Origin: Pegea sp. RAD2-039
Taxonomy: Eukaryota; Chordata; Thaliacea; Salpida; Salpidae
Assembly: GCA_034620365.1 (NCBI GenBank)
Contig: JAQGEQ010000339.1
Coordinates: forward strand, 62,001 to 126,000
Reading direction: 5' to 3'
DNA: 64,000 bases
Made by a program: the position numbers and the translations under genes. Shown here in pieces: positions 47,772-61,900 of the stretch. Every line of letters starts with the position of its first letter. The stretch's first letter is position 1. The notes beneath the pieces were generated by a model. It saw only the letters and a program-made list of their open reading frames with translations. It was not told where the DNA came from and made no database searches.

Positions 47772-50700
47772 ATTGAAATTGAAAAGACTCTATGTTGACA
47801 TTGCTATAATTTAGTTCAGGGACTGGCTACGTGACAGTGGCTTGAGTTAGGATAACAATCTAAAATAGATGATTGATTATATTTGTAAATGATAAATAAA
47901 CAATAAGCCATCTACGTGACGAATACACGTTTAGAACTCCGTTGGCTTCGTAATTAGCACAGTTCTGTTTTCCAACATTGGCCAGGCTTGATAGTAGTAA
48001 ACCAATGCACAGTAGAGTATTGAAAGTCAACTGAAATAATAGAAAATTGTTTGGCAGTAAATCTATGTTGTTATTTGAAGTTTATCGACTTTAATCTTTT
48101 TTTCTGAACTTATTTATTATGTATATTTCTTGATATTGAATTGGTTGTTAATTTTAAGAATTGTGTATTTTGACATTCACTTTTTGCAAGCTGTGAAACT
48201 TTTGTAAAAATCCCGTTTGTAATTGACTGATTTTTGAGAACTTTACCTCATAACCTTTGTTTTGTTTATTTTTCTATGGTTTACTTTTATCGAAATGACT
48301 TTGAAACCAAACAAATGTAATAACATCATTAAACATGTTTTCTAAAAAATTAGACTTCATAAATATCAAAATATTTATATATTGTCACATTTCATAATTT
48401 ATAATATATTTAGTTAGTTTAAATTTATTTCCATTATTTATTAGCAATACTATTTTATAAAAATTTCACGATAATTTGCATATATTAGTTTGTTTAACTT
48501 TACCTGGAGGCAAAAATCGATTTATGAGTAATACAAGATAGTGTAGAATTTGGACTTTGAAAGTACAACTCAAATTTTCATTAAAAAGATTGTTGGAAAA
48601 GAGATCTTGTTTAAAAGATGCTGAGTCAATTAATAATTAATAAATTAATTAATTTATTTGTATAAAAGTTCAAACGAATGTGTGAACAAAAATTTCTTCA
48701 GTTTAAGTAAATTGATGTTAAAATTTGTGAAATATGCTGAAAATAGAGGCCTGTAAACTATTTCATAGTTTTGATGATTACAGTAGCTTATTTGAAGTTA
48801 AAAACCAATGTTTGGAAAATCTGTGTAACCGATAATTTCGTTATTTTCTCATAGTTTAATAAGATTTAAGAAATAGTTTAGTGCAGCAACAAGAAAATAA
48901 AATAACGTTAAAATATTATACCAGCAAAATTTGCAGCTGAAAATATTATTAAATATAAACCAAAATATTTCTGTTTACTGTCACGCTTGATTCAATCCAA
49001 GCAAGCTGTTCACAAAATAAAATGTCATAAATCTCTATGAAGAGATATCTTGACTATTAATCTAAAAGTCTTAACAAGACATTACAAACACTCTTAATAC
49101 TTAAGTATCTAAAACCGTCGTTATCAAAAGCAGCTTGTATTATTATAAAGTTATATCAGCACAGGTTAAAGTGGTTTAACTGAAAGAGAAATTATTTAAG
49201 TTTTTTTAATTATTATCTTCAATTTAATTTTTCAATATCTAAACTAAGTGCTGCAAATGCTTTTAATTCTAAAAAAACCAACTTAGCTTGTTTTAATTCT
49301 TAATTGATAAAAAAATTTGACATAATGGTTGTAAATTTTTCTGGCTTATGTCCTTACGGTGTAAAAACGTAAAAAAGATTTTAATAAATGAAACCTTCAA
49401 CACATTTTATCATTTTGTTGACATATTGGTATTATGTCTCGTTCAAGGTGTTCACGCTTCGAAAAATACAAAGTAAGTAAATGCCAGGATTAAACCCTAT
49501 AAGCCTTTCCTCAATGTCATGCTCTTCAAAATGAATATATCATCTAAATAATCTTCTTTCTTCTATTTACAGCAGTTACGAGTTGAACCTTAAATAAAGG
49601 TTTGAAAAAGAAAAAAGTAATTTTTGAGATTGTTTTATCAACATTTTGAAAGTTGAATTAAAACTGATAAATATTTGACGTTTTCAGTTTTCTAAACACA
49701 GTTCAGTTTTCTTTGAATTTAATTACCACTTAATGACAGCACTCACAAATGCTTGAAGCGGCAAATTTGATGTAGTCAGTTTTTTCATTTGATGAAATTC
49801 ATAAAGATAGAACAAATATTTTGATTTAAAATCTAAGCATAAATTGTATCTTATAAATTTAAAATCTAATCTCTTTTAACAATCAGTTAAAATTAGTAAA
49901 TTTAAATTAGAATTAAATAAAAGTAAAAATTAATATTTTCAAAACATTTTTCTAAAATTAGGTTTCAGAGATTACTAAGAAATGATTTATTGTTTTAAGT
50001 TTTAATATAGTTAAAACTAGACAATACAAGATTAAATTTGTTTTGATTTTTTGATTGATAATATTATAGAAATTATTAATATAAATTATAAATTTGATTA
50101 TAGATTTCATAGAATATTGATAAGCACTTTGTGTTCGCAGTAATATATTTATACACTTTTAAATACTTAAAAACCAATTTTATTTCTGAGTTTTCTAAGT
50201 TATCTTTAAAGATCTTTTTACAATCCACAATGAGATAAATTAAAAAAAGTTTTATTTTATAATTTGCTTTCTAGAGTTAATAACATAACAAAGATTAGAA
50301 TTACTGAAACAGATAGATAGAAAAAGCAAGTTAAGAAAACTTTGGCCTGTAATGATCAGACTAAGCAATTACATGCTTCATTCCAATTGAACAATTTCGT
50401 TACGTGACTTTTTGATACAGCGTTTCAGGCATTTCTTTTACACTAACTCAAATTGGAAAGAATTTCAAGCAGAGATCTTGTTACTACATTGATCCAAAAA
50501 AATATGCTTTAAGTCAAATTACAATATATTAAAGTCAAATTCAACTAAAGTTTATCTATCTAATCGACTAAAAACTTTATGTTAACTTGACATTTTTTTA
50601 GAGATAACTACAAAAATTTTGTTAATACTATTTCTTAGAGAATTTTTAACTCACAAAAATCAAAGCAACTCAACCTTATCATATAAGCTTTTTAATCATG

Positions 50701-53700
50701 TTTTATCAAAAATAAACTCTTAAAATTAAAAGGACTTAAGGTCTAATCCCCTTAGCAACGATTGTAAACAAAAACTTAAAAAAGTATTCTGTCGTATTTT
50801 TTTTTCCATTAAAACTACTGGTTACAAGTATTTAAGTTTCATGATAAGAAATATTAAGTTAATTATATAAGATTAAACTCAATATAAGAGGAAATGATAT
50901 CATAAAATCAAAATTATCCAAAGTTTGTTTTTATGCTAACAATTCTTATCTGCTAATCTGTTTCTAGTCAACGTGTAGCTATTTTAAATATGTTTAAATA
51001 AACCCAAAGCTATGTGTATACTTGTAAATATGTTAAAGTAACCCAAATAAATGTTCTAATTTATAAATAAATGATGTTTATTTATAATAACAGAGATTAA
51101 CTTTTACTAATTTATAATTATTAAAAAAAAGTTTTCAAATAAATTTTTACGTAGGCTTAACGTACCTAGAGAAAAAGCTTTTTTGAAAAATTGGTAACCA
51201 GCTCTCTATTGTTCTGTCTCATTAATAATAATCGCCTTTTTACTGGTTACTGATAGAAGCCAACTATCTCTTTCAACTTTTTATGGTGTGGGGCGATTTA
51301 AAGAATGATAAATTAGGGTTTATTTCAAATACTTCAACTTAAATAAAGTATAATCATCAACACCAATGCCACCTAAGTAGTTTGAATAAGAAGTTTATTA
51401 ACTTATATTAGTTTCTTATTAAGATAAATCATTAATAATGAATCAACATAAACTAAATCAATTGGTATAAATGAGAATGATGATTTTTTGTGATATTACA
51501 AATCTACTTTAGTTAGTTTGTTTAATTTTTGTGAAACTTTATTCTTATGGATAACCTTATTATGTTCGTTTACAGTCTCTGAAAAAAACTGCTATAATCT
51601 GAACTCAAACGTAAAAACGTATAATTGAAAAGTGTTTTAGTTTTGAACTGAGTGTTTGCTCATACTATTGTACTCAAATGGTCACCAACAACAGGCCAAC
51701 TGTTTTTCCCAATATCTAAAAAAGCTTTTCATTCATAAATTTTCTCATTAATTTTGTGAAAGTTAAAAGAGTTAGACAATAGCTAAACAATTGAACATAA
51801 AGTCATTATCAACGAAATTAAACTTGAAAAAAAACAAAGGAAAGTAGAAAGTGAACATATTTTTCTTTTATTCAAACATTTAAGTTTATTTAATCAAGTC
51901 AGGGATACTTTTTTCAACATTGAACAACAATTTAACAAAGAGTACTTCCTCTTCAATTCATTTCTAAAATTGCATGCTTTTAAGTAAATCGATCCCTGAA
52001 AATTGTTCTGCTTTTAAAAATCAAAAGAAGTTTTTTTTTTTTGCAAATAAAATGAATGCACGAAAATGCAAGACTATTCATTTTAGAACAAAAAATCTTA
52101 ACATTTTTCGAATATAGCTCAACGTGAAAGCCAATTGTTATTTATATTTTTAAGGCTGTAAGCTAAATTAGTAAATCTTTTCAACTTTTTTTCCCACAAA
52201 AAATATTTTTATCGCTTCAAATTTTAACTTTCTTTTAAAAATCACAATTTTTTTAGTCTTAAAAAGTTCAATTAATTGTGGTTTTGCTAAACAGATGACA
52301 TCATATTTTTATGTCAAAACTTAGTTATTTCAAATTTGTAATTTTTTCCAGAAGTATCCACTTCTGATATCACTTTAGATATGATATGATTAATGAAATA
52401 GTTTATTCTATTTCAATTTACTTTTAAATAATAAAAAGATTTGTAAGATAACAATTTTATTTATACAAATCTGTATGACAAGTATTTCTATTCAATTAGT
52501 TAAAATCTAATTGAAATGTTAAGTTCATTTCTTAAATCATGAACCACTAAGATCAATTAATGTAAAATCAAAACTCTGTACTTAAGCATTACCACAAAGG
52601 ATTGAACTTTGATTTCATAAGTAAGAGATCATACATTAAAACATCTAATATATCAGACTACTTTATTAAACTTATGAAGACAAAGACATAAAAAAACTTT
52701 TACGCATCACCTCTAATTATTAAAAGTTAGCTTACCTTTTATTTTAATTGGACGACTTGTGGATAGAAAAGTTGAACTTCATTAACATATACTGGTAATG
52801 CATTGTACTTTAAAAGCCAAAGGTTTTCTAAGAAGTAAAGGGGTAAGTATAAGGAATTGACATTGATAAAAACTGTTTTAAAGACATTAAGTTATGTTAT
52901 ATGGCTGCTTAAATACTAAACGATTCTGTATATTAGTCTGTAAAATGTTATTTTAACGCCAGACAGTTTAAATAAAAACTAAATTGCACTTTAAGAAATT
53001 TACTACATAAGCTTTTGTTCATAAATTATTACTTTAAATACTAATCGAAAATTTTTATTTGTAAAAAATTGAAGTTAAATGTTTAATATTTGCAAACTAA
53101 AATAACCTGAAATCGAAATTAAGTTTACAATTTATTGAAAATTAAATGATTGAGTTCAAGTATCAGTATTTAAACTACTGTAAATGCACATAAGAATATA
53201 ATAGCAGTATCAAATAATAAACAAATCAATGTAGAATACAATAGTGTGTATACAATAGTTGACATTTTAGCAACTGGCTAAAAGTTTATTTTAACAAAAC
53301 CGACAGCTTTATGAAAAAATCAAACAGTTAAAATGTTTTTGTGAAACCAAAACCATTTTTTGTGTAATAATTATTCAAGGCACTAAAGTAAATTTTGTAA
53401 AGCAAATAGATAAATATTGTTTCTTTTTCGTGGGAATTATTGGGCTTTTATTATCGTATGATTAGTTTTTAGTTTCGAAAATGTTATTTCTTTTAGATAA
53501 ATCTGAAACGTTAAAAATATTTCTTTAAAAGGTTTAGATAGTTAGCTATTATTTAATTTACAACAATTAATCAAATAGCTACTTTTATCACTTGTCAATT
53601 ATTGCCTGGATGAAAAACGATTGAAATAATCAGTAGTAGAAACAGTTTCAGACTAAACATTTTTATGTAGCTATAAAACATTTGAGTGAATGAAATATTT

Positions 53701-55101
53701 GAGCTAATAATCATGGTAAATAAATATTAGCCACCTTTTTTAGAACGTTTATTTGGTTTCGTTTTGCCAACTCCTAATAATACATTACAGCAGAATTAAA
53801 ATTTCTTGATATTTAAAAGTGATTAAAGTGTTAAGAAATAATTAAAAAAATTAAAACGCTAGAAGTTATACCGCAGATCTTAAAGTTTCTTTAAAGTTTT
53901 CAACTTATTAGAATAGTTGGGTGTTGTGAAAATAATTTTTCAATTGCAACCTTTATCTATCGAGCAATTAATAAACTATTTTGATTTAATCTTGTTGAAA
54001 TAAAAACAAACGAATTTTTTACGATATGGTGCTGGTCGATAATAGTAATAACGTTCAATTAACATTCAAAATAATTATATTTGCTAGATTAAACAACAAA
54101 CCACTCAATACCACTTAGTAAAAGTATATTAGAAGCTAATTAATTTACAAAACCAGCTACAACAAAAGGCTTTATATTTTACACAAACATTTACATTGCC
54201 AACTGATTACTTTACTCATTTGTTTTTCAGAGTTTAAACACTTCTGTTCTTTTTGCTAACATTTATCCGTTTATTGTTTGTAGTCATACATATTTCAATT
54301 AAAAATAAAATAAGGGAATATAAGTTTATAAGGTTGGGTTTATAACCCATGATTAAAAGAATTTAGCTTGTCATTGTTGACACTTAATAATCGATTAACA
54401 TATTTTACTCAATCTTTATGTATATAATAAACCATAATTTTTAAGTTAGTTTGAAGTATTGTAATGACTTAAAAACAGTCTTAAACTATAAAAATTGCGT
54501 TTATAGAGCTTATCTTATTGAAGAGCACAGTCTTAAGCTTCTAGGAATTTATATAAAAGTACTTGTAGGTGTTTACTTATCACGTCAATAGTGATGCAAC
54601 TTAAACATGTGACTTGTTTTACTCAGTATTTATGTGATAAAAAATTTTGAATTTTTGCTTTCGTAAAAACATCAGAACTAAAGGCACCTTTAACATTAAT
54701 GAAATTTGTTTAACTTTTTACAACAAGATTTTTTCTCGATATTTAAATAAAAATGAAAATTTCAAAAAAATGTTTCTAAGTACAAACATTTTTTCAGAAT
54801 GTTTCAAGTTTCATTATAACCTTTCTAATTAAGTCTTTAGGAATCAGATGATACAAAGCTTAGAAAAAACAAAGGTTTTAAATTTCAAATAGAAATGAAA
54901 TTAAGATTAATAGAATATTTAAGATGTTTTTGTTTCAATTTCATCATAATTTAATTAAGACCAAAAAATGTTAAGTAGATTCTAATTTTGTTTAAAATTG
55001 CTTCAAGTAGTTTAACAGTTTTACTTTTTTACCAGTGATATGTCTAATTATTAGTGATTTAATGTTTGTATAAAGTATTTGACAAATATTCAAGCTTTTC
55101 T

Positions 55102-55141
55102 TAAGACTACTTTCAAAATTTCGTAAGACTACTTTCAAAAT
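55102..55141. repeat. 18-bp direct repeat, 22-bp period
   Basis: TAAGACTACTTTCAAAAT occurs at 55102-55119 and again at 55124-55141, separated by four bases. Confidence 0.9.
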
Positions 55142-55898
55142 AGTTTAAAACTTCTAGATGAAAGCTCTATAGTTATGCAACTACATTTAGCTTTTTACAA
55201 TTCTGATATTTTATTTCAACCTGAAAAAGTAGTCTTCTACCTGTTAAAGGATCATCTTGATAAATGGTATTAATCTCATGCTGATAGAAAAAGATCATAC
55301 AATCGTTTTGTATATATTCAAAGATGGAATTATCCCTTTCAGTTTGAAGTTTGCTTACTAATGATGAGCTACAGAAGATGAATAATACATTTTTCGTGCT
55401 GCTCAGTTGCAAAATTAACATTGATACAACCAAAATATTACTTATAAAAGTTCTGCAATAAGTTTGTGCTGAAATGTTCATAATAGGCTCAAAACTTTAT
55501 GACAATAAAATATGATTATAAAATAAACACTAGACTCATTTTCACTATTATTAGTTTCTTGTGGTTATGTCTTTAATTTTCGATAAGTTTTTTCACCTTC
55601 GAAAAAAATGTTTGCAGTTATTGTTTCTGATCTGGCTTATTGAGCAATTTGTTGAATTCTTTTGAATAAAAGAAATATCGACTGCTTGAGTAATTTAATT
55701 TTGCTTTTCATCTTAGGTTCATTAACCACAATGACTATTATTCATGATTAAATAGATGAAAAAAACTAATGAAAGGTAACAGAAAACAGCTTACAATTTT
55801 TACATCACTTTAGATTAAAGTAATCTTTTAAATGTATTAAAGCTGATATAAAACTTGTAGTAACTTTTAATCAATTGCTAATTACTTAACTTAAAATT

Positions 55899-55938
55899 GG
55901 ATTAACGAAAGCTAAAAAGGATTAACTAAAGCTAAAAA
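55899..55938. repeat. 20-bp tandem duplication with one mismatch
   Basis: GGATTAACGAAAGCTAAAAA at 55899-55918 is followed directly by a copy differing only by G to T at the ninth base (55919-55938). Confidence 0.9.
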
Positions 55939-58900
55939 ATCACTAGCAAAGAAATATTATTAAAAATGTTATTTACGATTATAAAATAGCTAAAATTTTG
56001 ATAATCAATTTCATATTCGTGTAATCTAAAGACTTAATAATTAGTGAACAGTTTAATATAGTTTTTTATATGAACTATTAGGCTTCTATCTGAGATTTTA
56101 ATAATTATAATATATACAAAAATGTAACTTTTCTCTTGAAGGTTTTATGTTGATACAAAACTTGTTATATTTTTGCTGTTTGTTCTCAAACCTTGTATTT
56201 ACTCTCATGTGAAAGTTTCCAAACATTTTACACTTGCTGTATTTAAAATAAAAAACTGAAGTGTTTGAGTAAACATTAAGAGATATGTTACTTTCAAAAT
56301 GTAACCAACTGTAGTACAAATATTTTATTATTTACATTTAACTGAATATTTAATAGAGTTTGTAAGACATTTATTGTTGCAAATTACTAGCTATATTTTT
56401 ATATAAACATTTATAGTTGGCTTATAATAAAGAAGTTCGATATTATAGCAGCTATTTTAATTTCTAAAACCAATAACAATCTTGACTTACAAAAAGTGAC
56501 GTCAGCTTCCCCCAGGAAAGCCAGTAAGATTATGTAAAATATAAATGTTCATAAAAACCTTAATGGCAAAATAAATATAACATGGTTTTTTCTCACAACT
56601 TATATTAATTTTTGTAAGTGTTTAAAACGCCACTCGTTGAAATTTGAGATATGATCAACTAGAAATAAGTTTTTATATCGTCACACAAATCTACTGCTTT
56701 ATATCAGGTAAACCTTTGAATATTTTGCATGCATACTTTCTTAATACGTTTTTTAAACGTTTTAGTTAGTAAAAGATACAAAACAGATTATTTATTAGAA
56801 AATATAATGAAACAATTTATTTGGTAAATAATTTTAACAATTACCAAGAAAAGGCTTAACTTTTAGAAAGAACAATTTCTGCTGTCAACTTTTTTCTGGA
56901 TAATATTTTAAAGATTTCTTATCATTCTATTTTTAACATTACATATCCAACATTGATAAAATTAAAATTTTGTTGCTTTAGCTTATTGCCGGTGAATCTA
57001 AGTAGTTTTAACAATGAAAGTAATTTGATACGCCGAGTTATTCATGATTTCAGATACTACCTCAAGCTGAACAAACATAATACTGATAAATTTAAGTTTA
57101 ATATAGATAATTACTTTATAAGAACTATACGAAGGTTACTATAACTTCTGAACTAATATTCTTTGTACAGTAGACTTGTTTACAAACTAGATTCTGTGTA
57201 CCACATTTTGATAAAAGTTATACAAACTTATCTGTCAAAGCTTAATTTAATCTGTTTAACCGCTCTCAAGATAAGAAAAGTCCCGATATTGAGTTTACAC
57301 TATCTTCCACTGATATTTGCTTTCTTTAAAGTACATCAAGTAACATTTTTACCGCTGTATCATTTTTATGGAGAACCAACTATCTAATATTATAGTGATA
57401 CATTAAAACCGGATTAAAACTAATTCTAATAGACCTGTTTAAACCCACTGAAGAGTTTATTATAAGATTAAACTTTTTACACTATAAAAATTTAAAGAAG
57501 TAGTAACTAAAAGCAAATGTTGAAATTCTGATTTTTCGCAAAGTAAAAGTGATATTAGAGAGTTAAATCGTGAAATGTTTGAATAATGCAGACATAGCTA
57601 TTTTAAAAGTAATTCTGATAAAATATTTCACATAGCAAAAAAATGTTTTTGAACGAAACAAGCTTTTTAATTTTAGATATAAAATTGTTCATTAAAATAC
57701 AAAGTTATTCTCTGAAACAGTTAAAGTGCTCATTAAAAGTTAAAATGCAAAGAATTTCCTTCACCAAATGATCTTTTTTGTGCTTTCACAGTATTATATT
57801 TTCTTATGACGTTTCAATTTCTGACTTAATTAACAACTTTTAGTTTAAGCGTAGATTAGAAGATTTCTTAAGATCACTTTGTATGAGCTTATTTGAATAG
57901 GCATGAGAGTTTAAAAACCTCAATAATCATAAGACTTGGTAAATAAAATCTTTAATAAAAGATGAAATATGATATAATGTCAAAAAGTTTAAGAATTCAT
58001 ATGTTGCTCAGCTTAGATTATATACTTTTTAAGCCTTTGTAAATTTGTATCTCTTTAATACTTATAGATTATATGAAGAGTTTTAACTATAGAACTGTTA
58101 TAATGCAATTTGAGTTAGATATTGACACCTTTAAATGCTCACCAACTTTCATCGTAGCTTTAAGAGTTTATGTTCAGCATTTTTATTACTGCTTAAATTG
58201 TTATTTTCTAGCAGTTTTAAAAATCGGAAAGTTAAGTCGATAGAATGTTTGAATTTGCAAATCAGCAGAAATTTGCAACGCCTTAAACATACTTGGTTGT
58301 TTTACTTTTAATAACAAAGTTTTAAGCACATTTTAGGCGTTTTCTAGCTAATTTATAAACTTGAACATTATAAAGCTATAAAGTTTATCATTAATCACAT
58401 CTACTAATGCTAAGATAATCTTACGAAAATAAACGTATAATATATCTATTATATAGGCTTAAAAATGTTGTAAATAATTCAAACATTTGTAGATCAAATT
58501 CAAAATTTAGCAACTAGTTTTATCTACAAAACTGTAAAAGTTCTGTTATTTTCTCAAATCTAATAGGACTAAAAATACCCTTTTTATAATTTTTGTACGT
58601 TTCATCATTTCTGTAAGAACTTTGATCTTTGCTGTAATTGAACATTTTAACAACTTCAAACTTTTTTAATTTTTTTTTAATCTTTCAGCCTAGATGTAAT
58701 AATGCTGAAAGTTTAAAAACAGAACAAGGTTAAGAGTTTTTACACTTAAAGATGCAACAAACCTATTTGTCCAGTATTTCAAACTACTTAAAAGTAGTAC
58801 TGTTTTAAAGCATTAAATACCAAAGAAGCCTAATATAAAGGATTTCTTGTTATCATTTTCGTTAGAAAAAAATGTATCAGTTTGTTTTGAAGAATTTAGC

Positions 58901-61900
58901 AGCATTTACAAGAACAAATTTTCAATTTTAAGTCTGTTAATAAAGTGCGATGTCTTTAAAATCTAGTAAGTTGTAAAGACTTTAAAATGATGAATATTTC
59001 ATAGTGGGTCAGAAAACTTATAGTTATATAATTATAAAATAATAACAACACCCAAGCAATTTTTTCCATTCAAAGTATTAAATCTAAAACATTTACATCA
59101 GAAAAAAATACTTAATCAATAACTGACCAATTTTTATAAAGTATTAAATAAAGAAATGGTGCAACGAAAATAAGGAATTGAAAACAGATCAGATTTAAAT
59201 TCTTATAATTGTTTCACCAAATCGATTTATAAATAGGGGATTACAAACTATGCCTGAAGAAAAATAGAACTAAAAAGATGTTTAGAAGCTGAAATATGTT
59301 CAACGGTCGTACAATTAAATTGGGTTTGAGATTCTAAAACCTACTTAAGGCTCTGTTATCGTTATTAGTGCAAATAAGAAAACTTATTTACTACTAAAAA
59401 CAGGATCAAAATATTTACACTAATTTTAATAAAGTAAATATTTTTGGTAATTAAACTTTGTTATATTAGTAATTTAAACCAATAATTTTTAAAGAACATC
59501 CACGCTACCATCAAGGTAAGTGTTTCGTTATGCACAGTTATGCTTTTCTCAAATGATGCCTCGTGAATTGTTTGCTAGACAAGTTATTATTGGGTTAGTT
59601 TCGATGAATGAAGAGTTATTATAGGTCAAGGGGCTAATCCGTTCAAATTGAGTTTCAACTAAATGCTTTACGTGGAACTCGAACTAAAGATGCTGGTAAT
59701 AAAAATTAATGCTCTTATCATCTTACTAAACTTGCACACGACAATAATATTGACATATGTATATATAGCACATGATGCTTTAATAGTTTAAACACCACAA
59801 TAGTATCATTTTTTCTTTGTTTACTATTTTTTTATCTGAAAGTTTCAATTTTCATTTCAAAGTCTAAATAGAACTACTTAAATTTGAAAGTTACTTTAAA
59901 AATTTTCAGCCTACAAAATCTTTCATCATGTTTAATGATATACTAAGAAATAAACTGACTAAGAGTGATTTTCTAAAAGAAATTAAGAATCTTTTTAAAG
60001 ATTAATAAATGCGATTATATTTCCTTGAAATTTTATATGAATAACAGTTGAACTTTTTTTAAATTACCAAAATATTTGATTCTTTTTACGAAATGTTTTC
60101 TGGTACAACAGTAAAAAATAAGATTAACAAAAAACACTTATAGGAAATTCATAAAATTTAAACATTTATATACAAGGACAAGATAAAATCTGTACAGTAG
60201 TCAACTCAAGAGAACAACAAAAGTTTTATTTTTAAGGCTCAAATTCCTATGAAGTTACTTACGTACAACCAAGATGAATAAAAATGTATATTTATAAGTA
60301 TAATAGTAGAATAGAAATCTGTTGATCCAAAGATTACTTTTATCTATAGAGTTCACAACATCAAGTAAAAAGCTAAATAAAAACATGTTCCAGTCGGTAA
60401 GGTGACCTCTGATCTAAATTAATGAACAAATAAGCAAAATGATATACAAGTATAATGTAATGCAGTATATTTGGAATTGCATTGGCCACCAATTATCAGT
60501 TAAATTGTTTAATTTAACAGCCACATTTTTACATTTTAAGCAAGCAACTATGCCTTATGTACTTTAATGGCATAAAAGAATAAACATTTATTCTACACTT
60601 CTGATTTTAATTACAAATATTATGTTTTTTCATCTGCCTAACTTGACTTAGACATCCTGTAAATAAAAATGAAAACCACAAAGTATGAACTCAAGTAATT
60701 TAGTTATATATCTCCCTCTAGTTTTCATTATTTTCTCATTCAACAATTAGATATCTAGTAAACTTCAAAAGGATTATTGTTTGCGTGACCCAGTTGTTCA
60801 GAAAGGTTAAATAGTTTCAATAATGACATTTTTTACTGGCAAATCAAAAGTGAATAAAATTACAATTTGAATTACGTTTGTTTTTCCAGGAAGCATCAAT
60901 TCATACATTTTGATCCAGACGAAGATTAGATATAGTGAAGTAGTAAGGTGTGGATCTCAAGTTGTTTTCAATCTTTTAATAATATTTGTATGACTTTGTG
61001 ATGTTTGAAAATTAAGCAAACAAACACAATAGTTTGATTTGAAACTTTATTAAAACTAAATTTTTATAAAATGTTTTGAAATGACTTCAAAGTTAAAGAG
61101 AAACTAATCTGTTTAAGAATTAAGCTAATAAAACTTTTTTGGTAAAACCAAGAATAAACAAAAAAATATTATTTGATCGAAACAAACCTAAAGAATTCTT
61201 CACATTTTTTTGTTAAATTAAGAAATTAAAATTCTATTTACTTACATTTGTAGTTGAAAATAATAAAGTTTGATTATAACTTGACACATCCAACCATAAA
61301 GTACACTTTCATTGAAATACAGTATATAAAAAAATTATTTCCTTTTAAAACATCATCATAAGTTGTTAAATTGTTTAGTAAACTACTTTGTAAACATTAG
61401 GTAAGAATACTTCTGTTACATAACAAGCTTTTTTAACTATCAAAACAAACTAATAATGGTCAGAGACTTTCTTTCTAAACAATCGTAAAAAGGTTTGCCA
61501 TCAAAACGGTTTTTTGGAAATGCAACAGGCTTTGATTTACAAAGATTTCAACATCTCTAAATAAATATAATAAAATCACTTCCTGTTTTTTGAATGTTTT
61601 ATAACTTGATAAATTAAAACACAATAATGAGCAATTTTACATAAAATAGTTTTTCTATTAAGTATGATTTTAGCTAAGGAAAAATTATCAATCTTGTAAA
61701 GTTACTCTCTTGAAGGATTTTTACTCTTTTAAATAATCATGATAATATCAACTAAATCCAAGTTTGTTAGAATTTTAAACAGACATTAAAAGGTTAAATT
61801 TAAGTTGTAATAATCATTTAATCATTTTCTAAGCTATTACAAATATTGGTTGATAAAATAATCTGCTAGATCCTTTTGAAATAGTTTTGCTTTAGCAGTT

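Noticed and set aside
55173..55481. 102-codon minus-strand open frame
   Set aside because: No family motif, AT-driven composition, no partner exons and no supporting signals; frames of this length are expected by chance in 16 kb.
59640..59710. Minus-strand sequence with a B-box-like TTCGAGTTCC
   Set aside because: No A box, acceptor stem or cloverleaf could be formed around it, so it is not a tRNA gene.
59520..59720. Gag-like wording (ARQVIIGLVSMNEELL) in a plus-strand frame
   Set aside because: The stretch is short, ends in stops, has no nucleocapsid or protease motif near it, and the likeness is too weak to call a retroelement.
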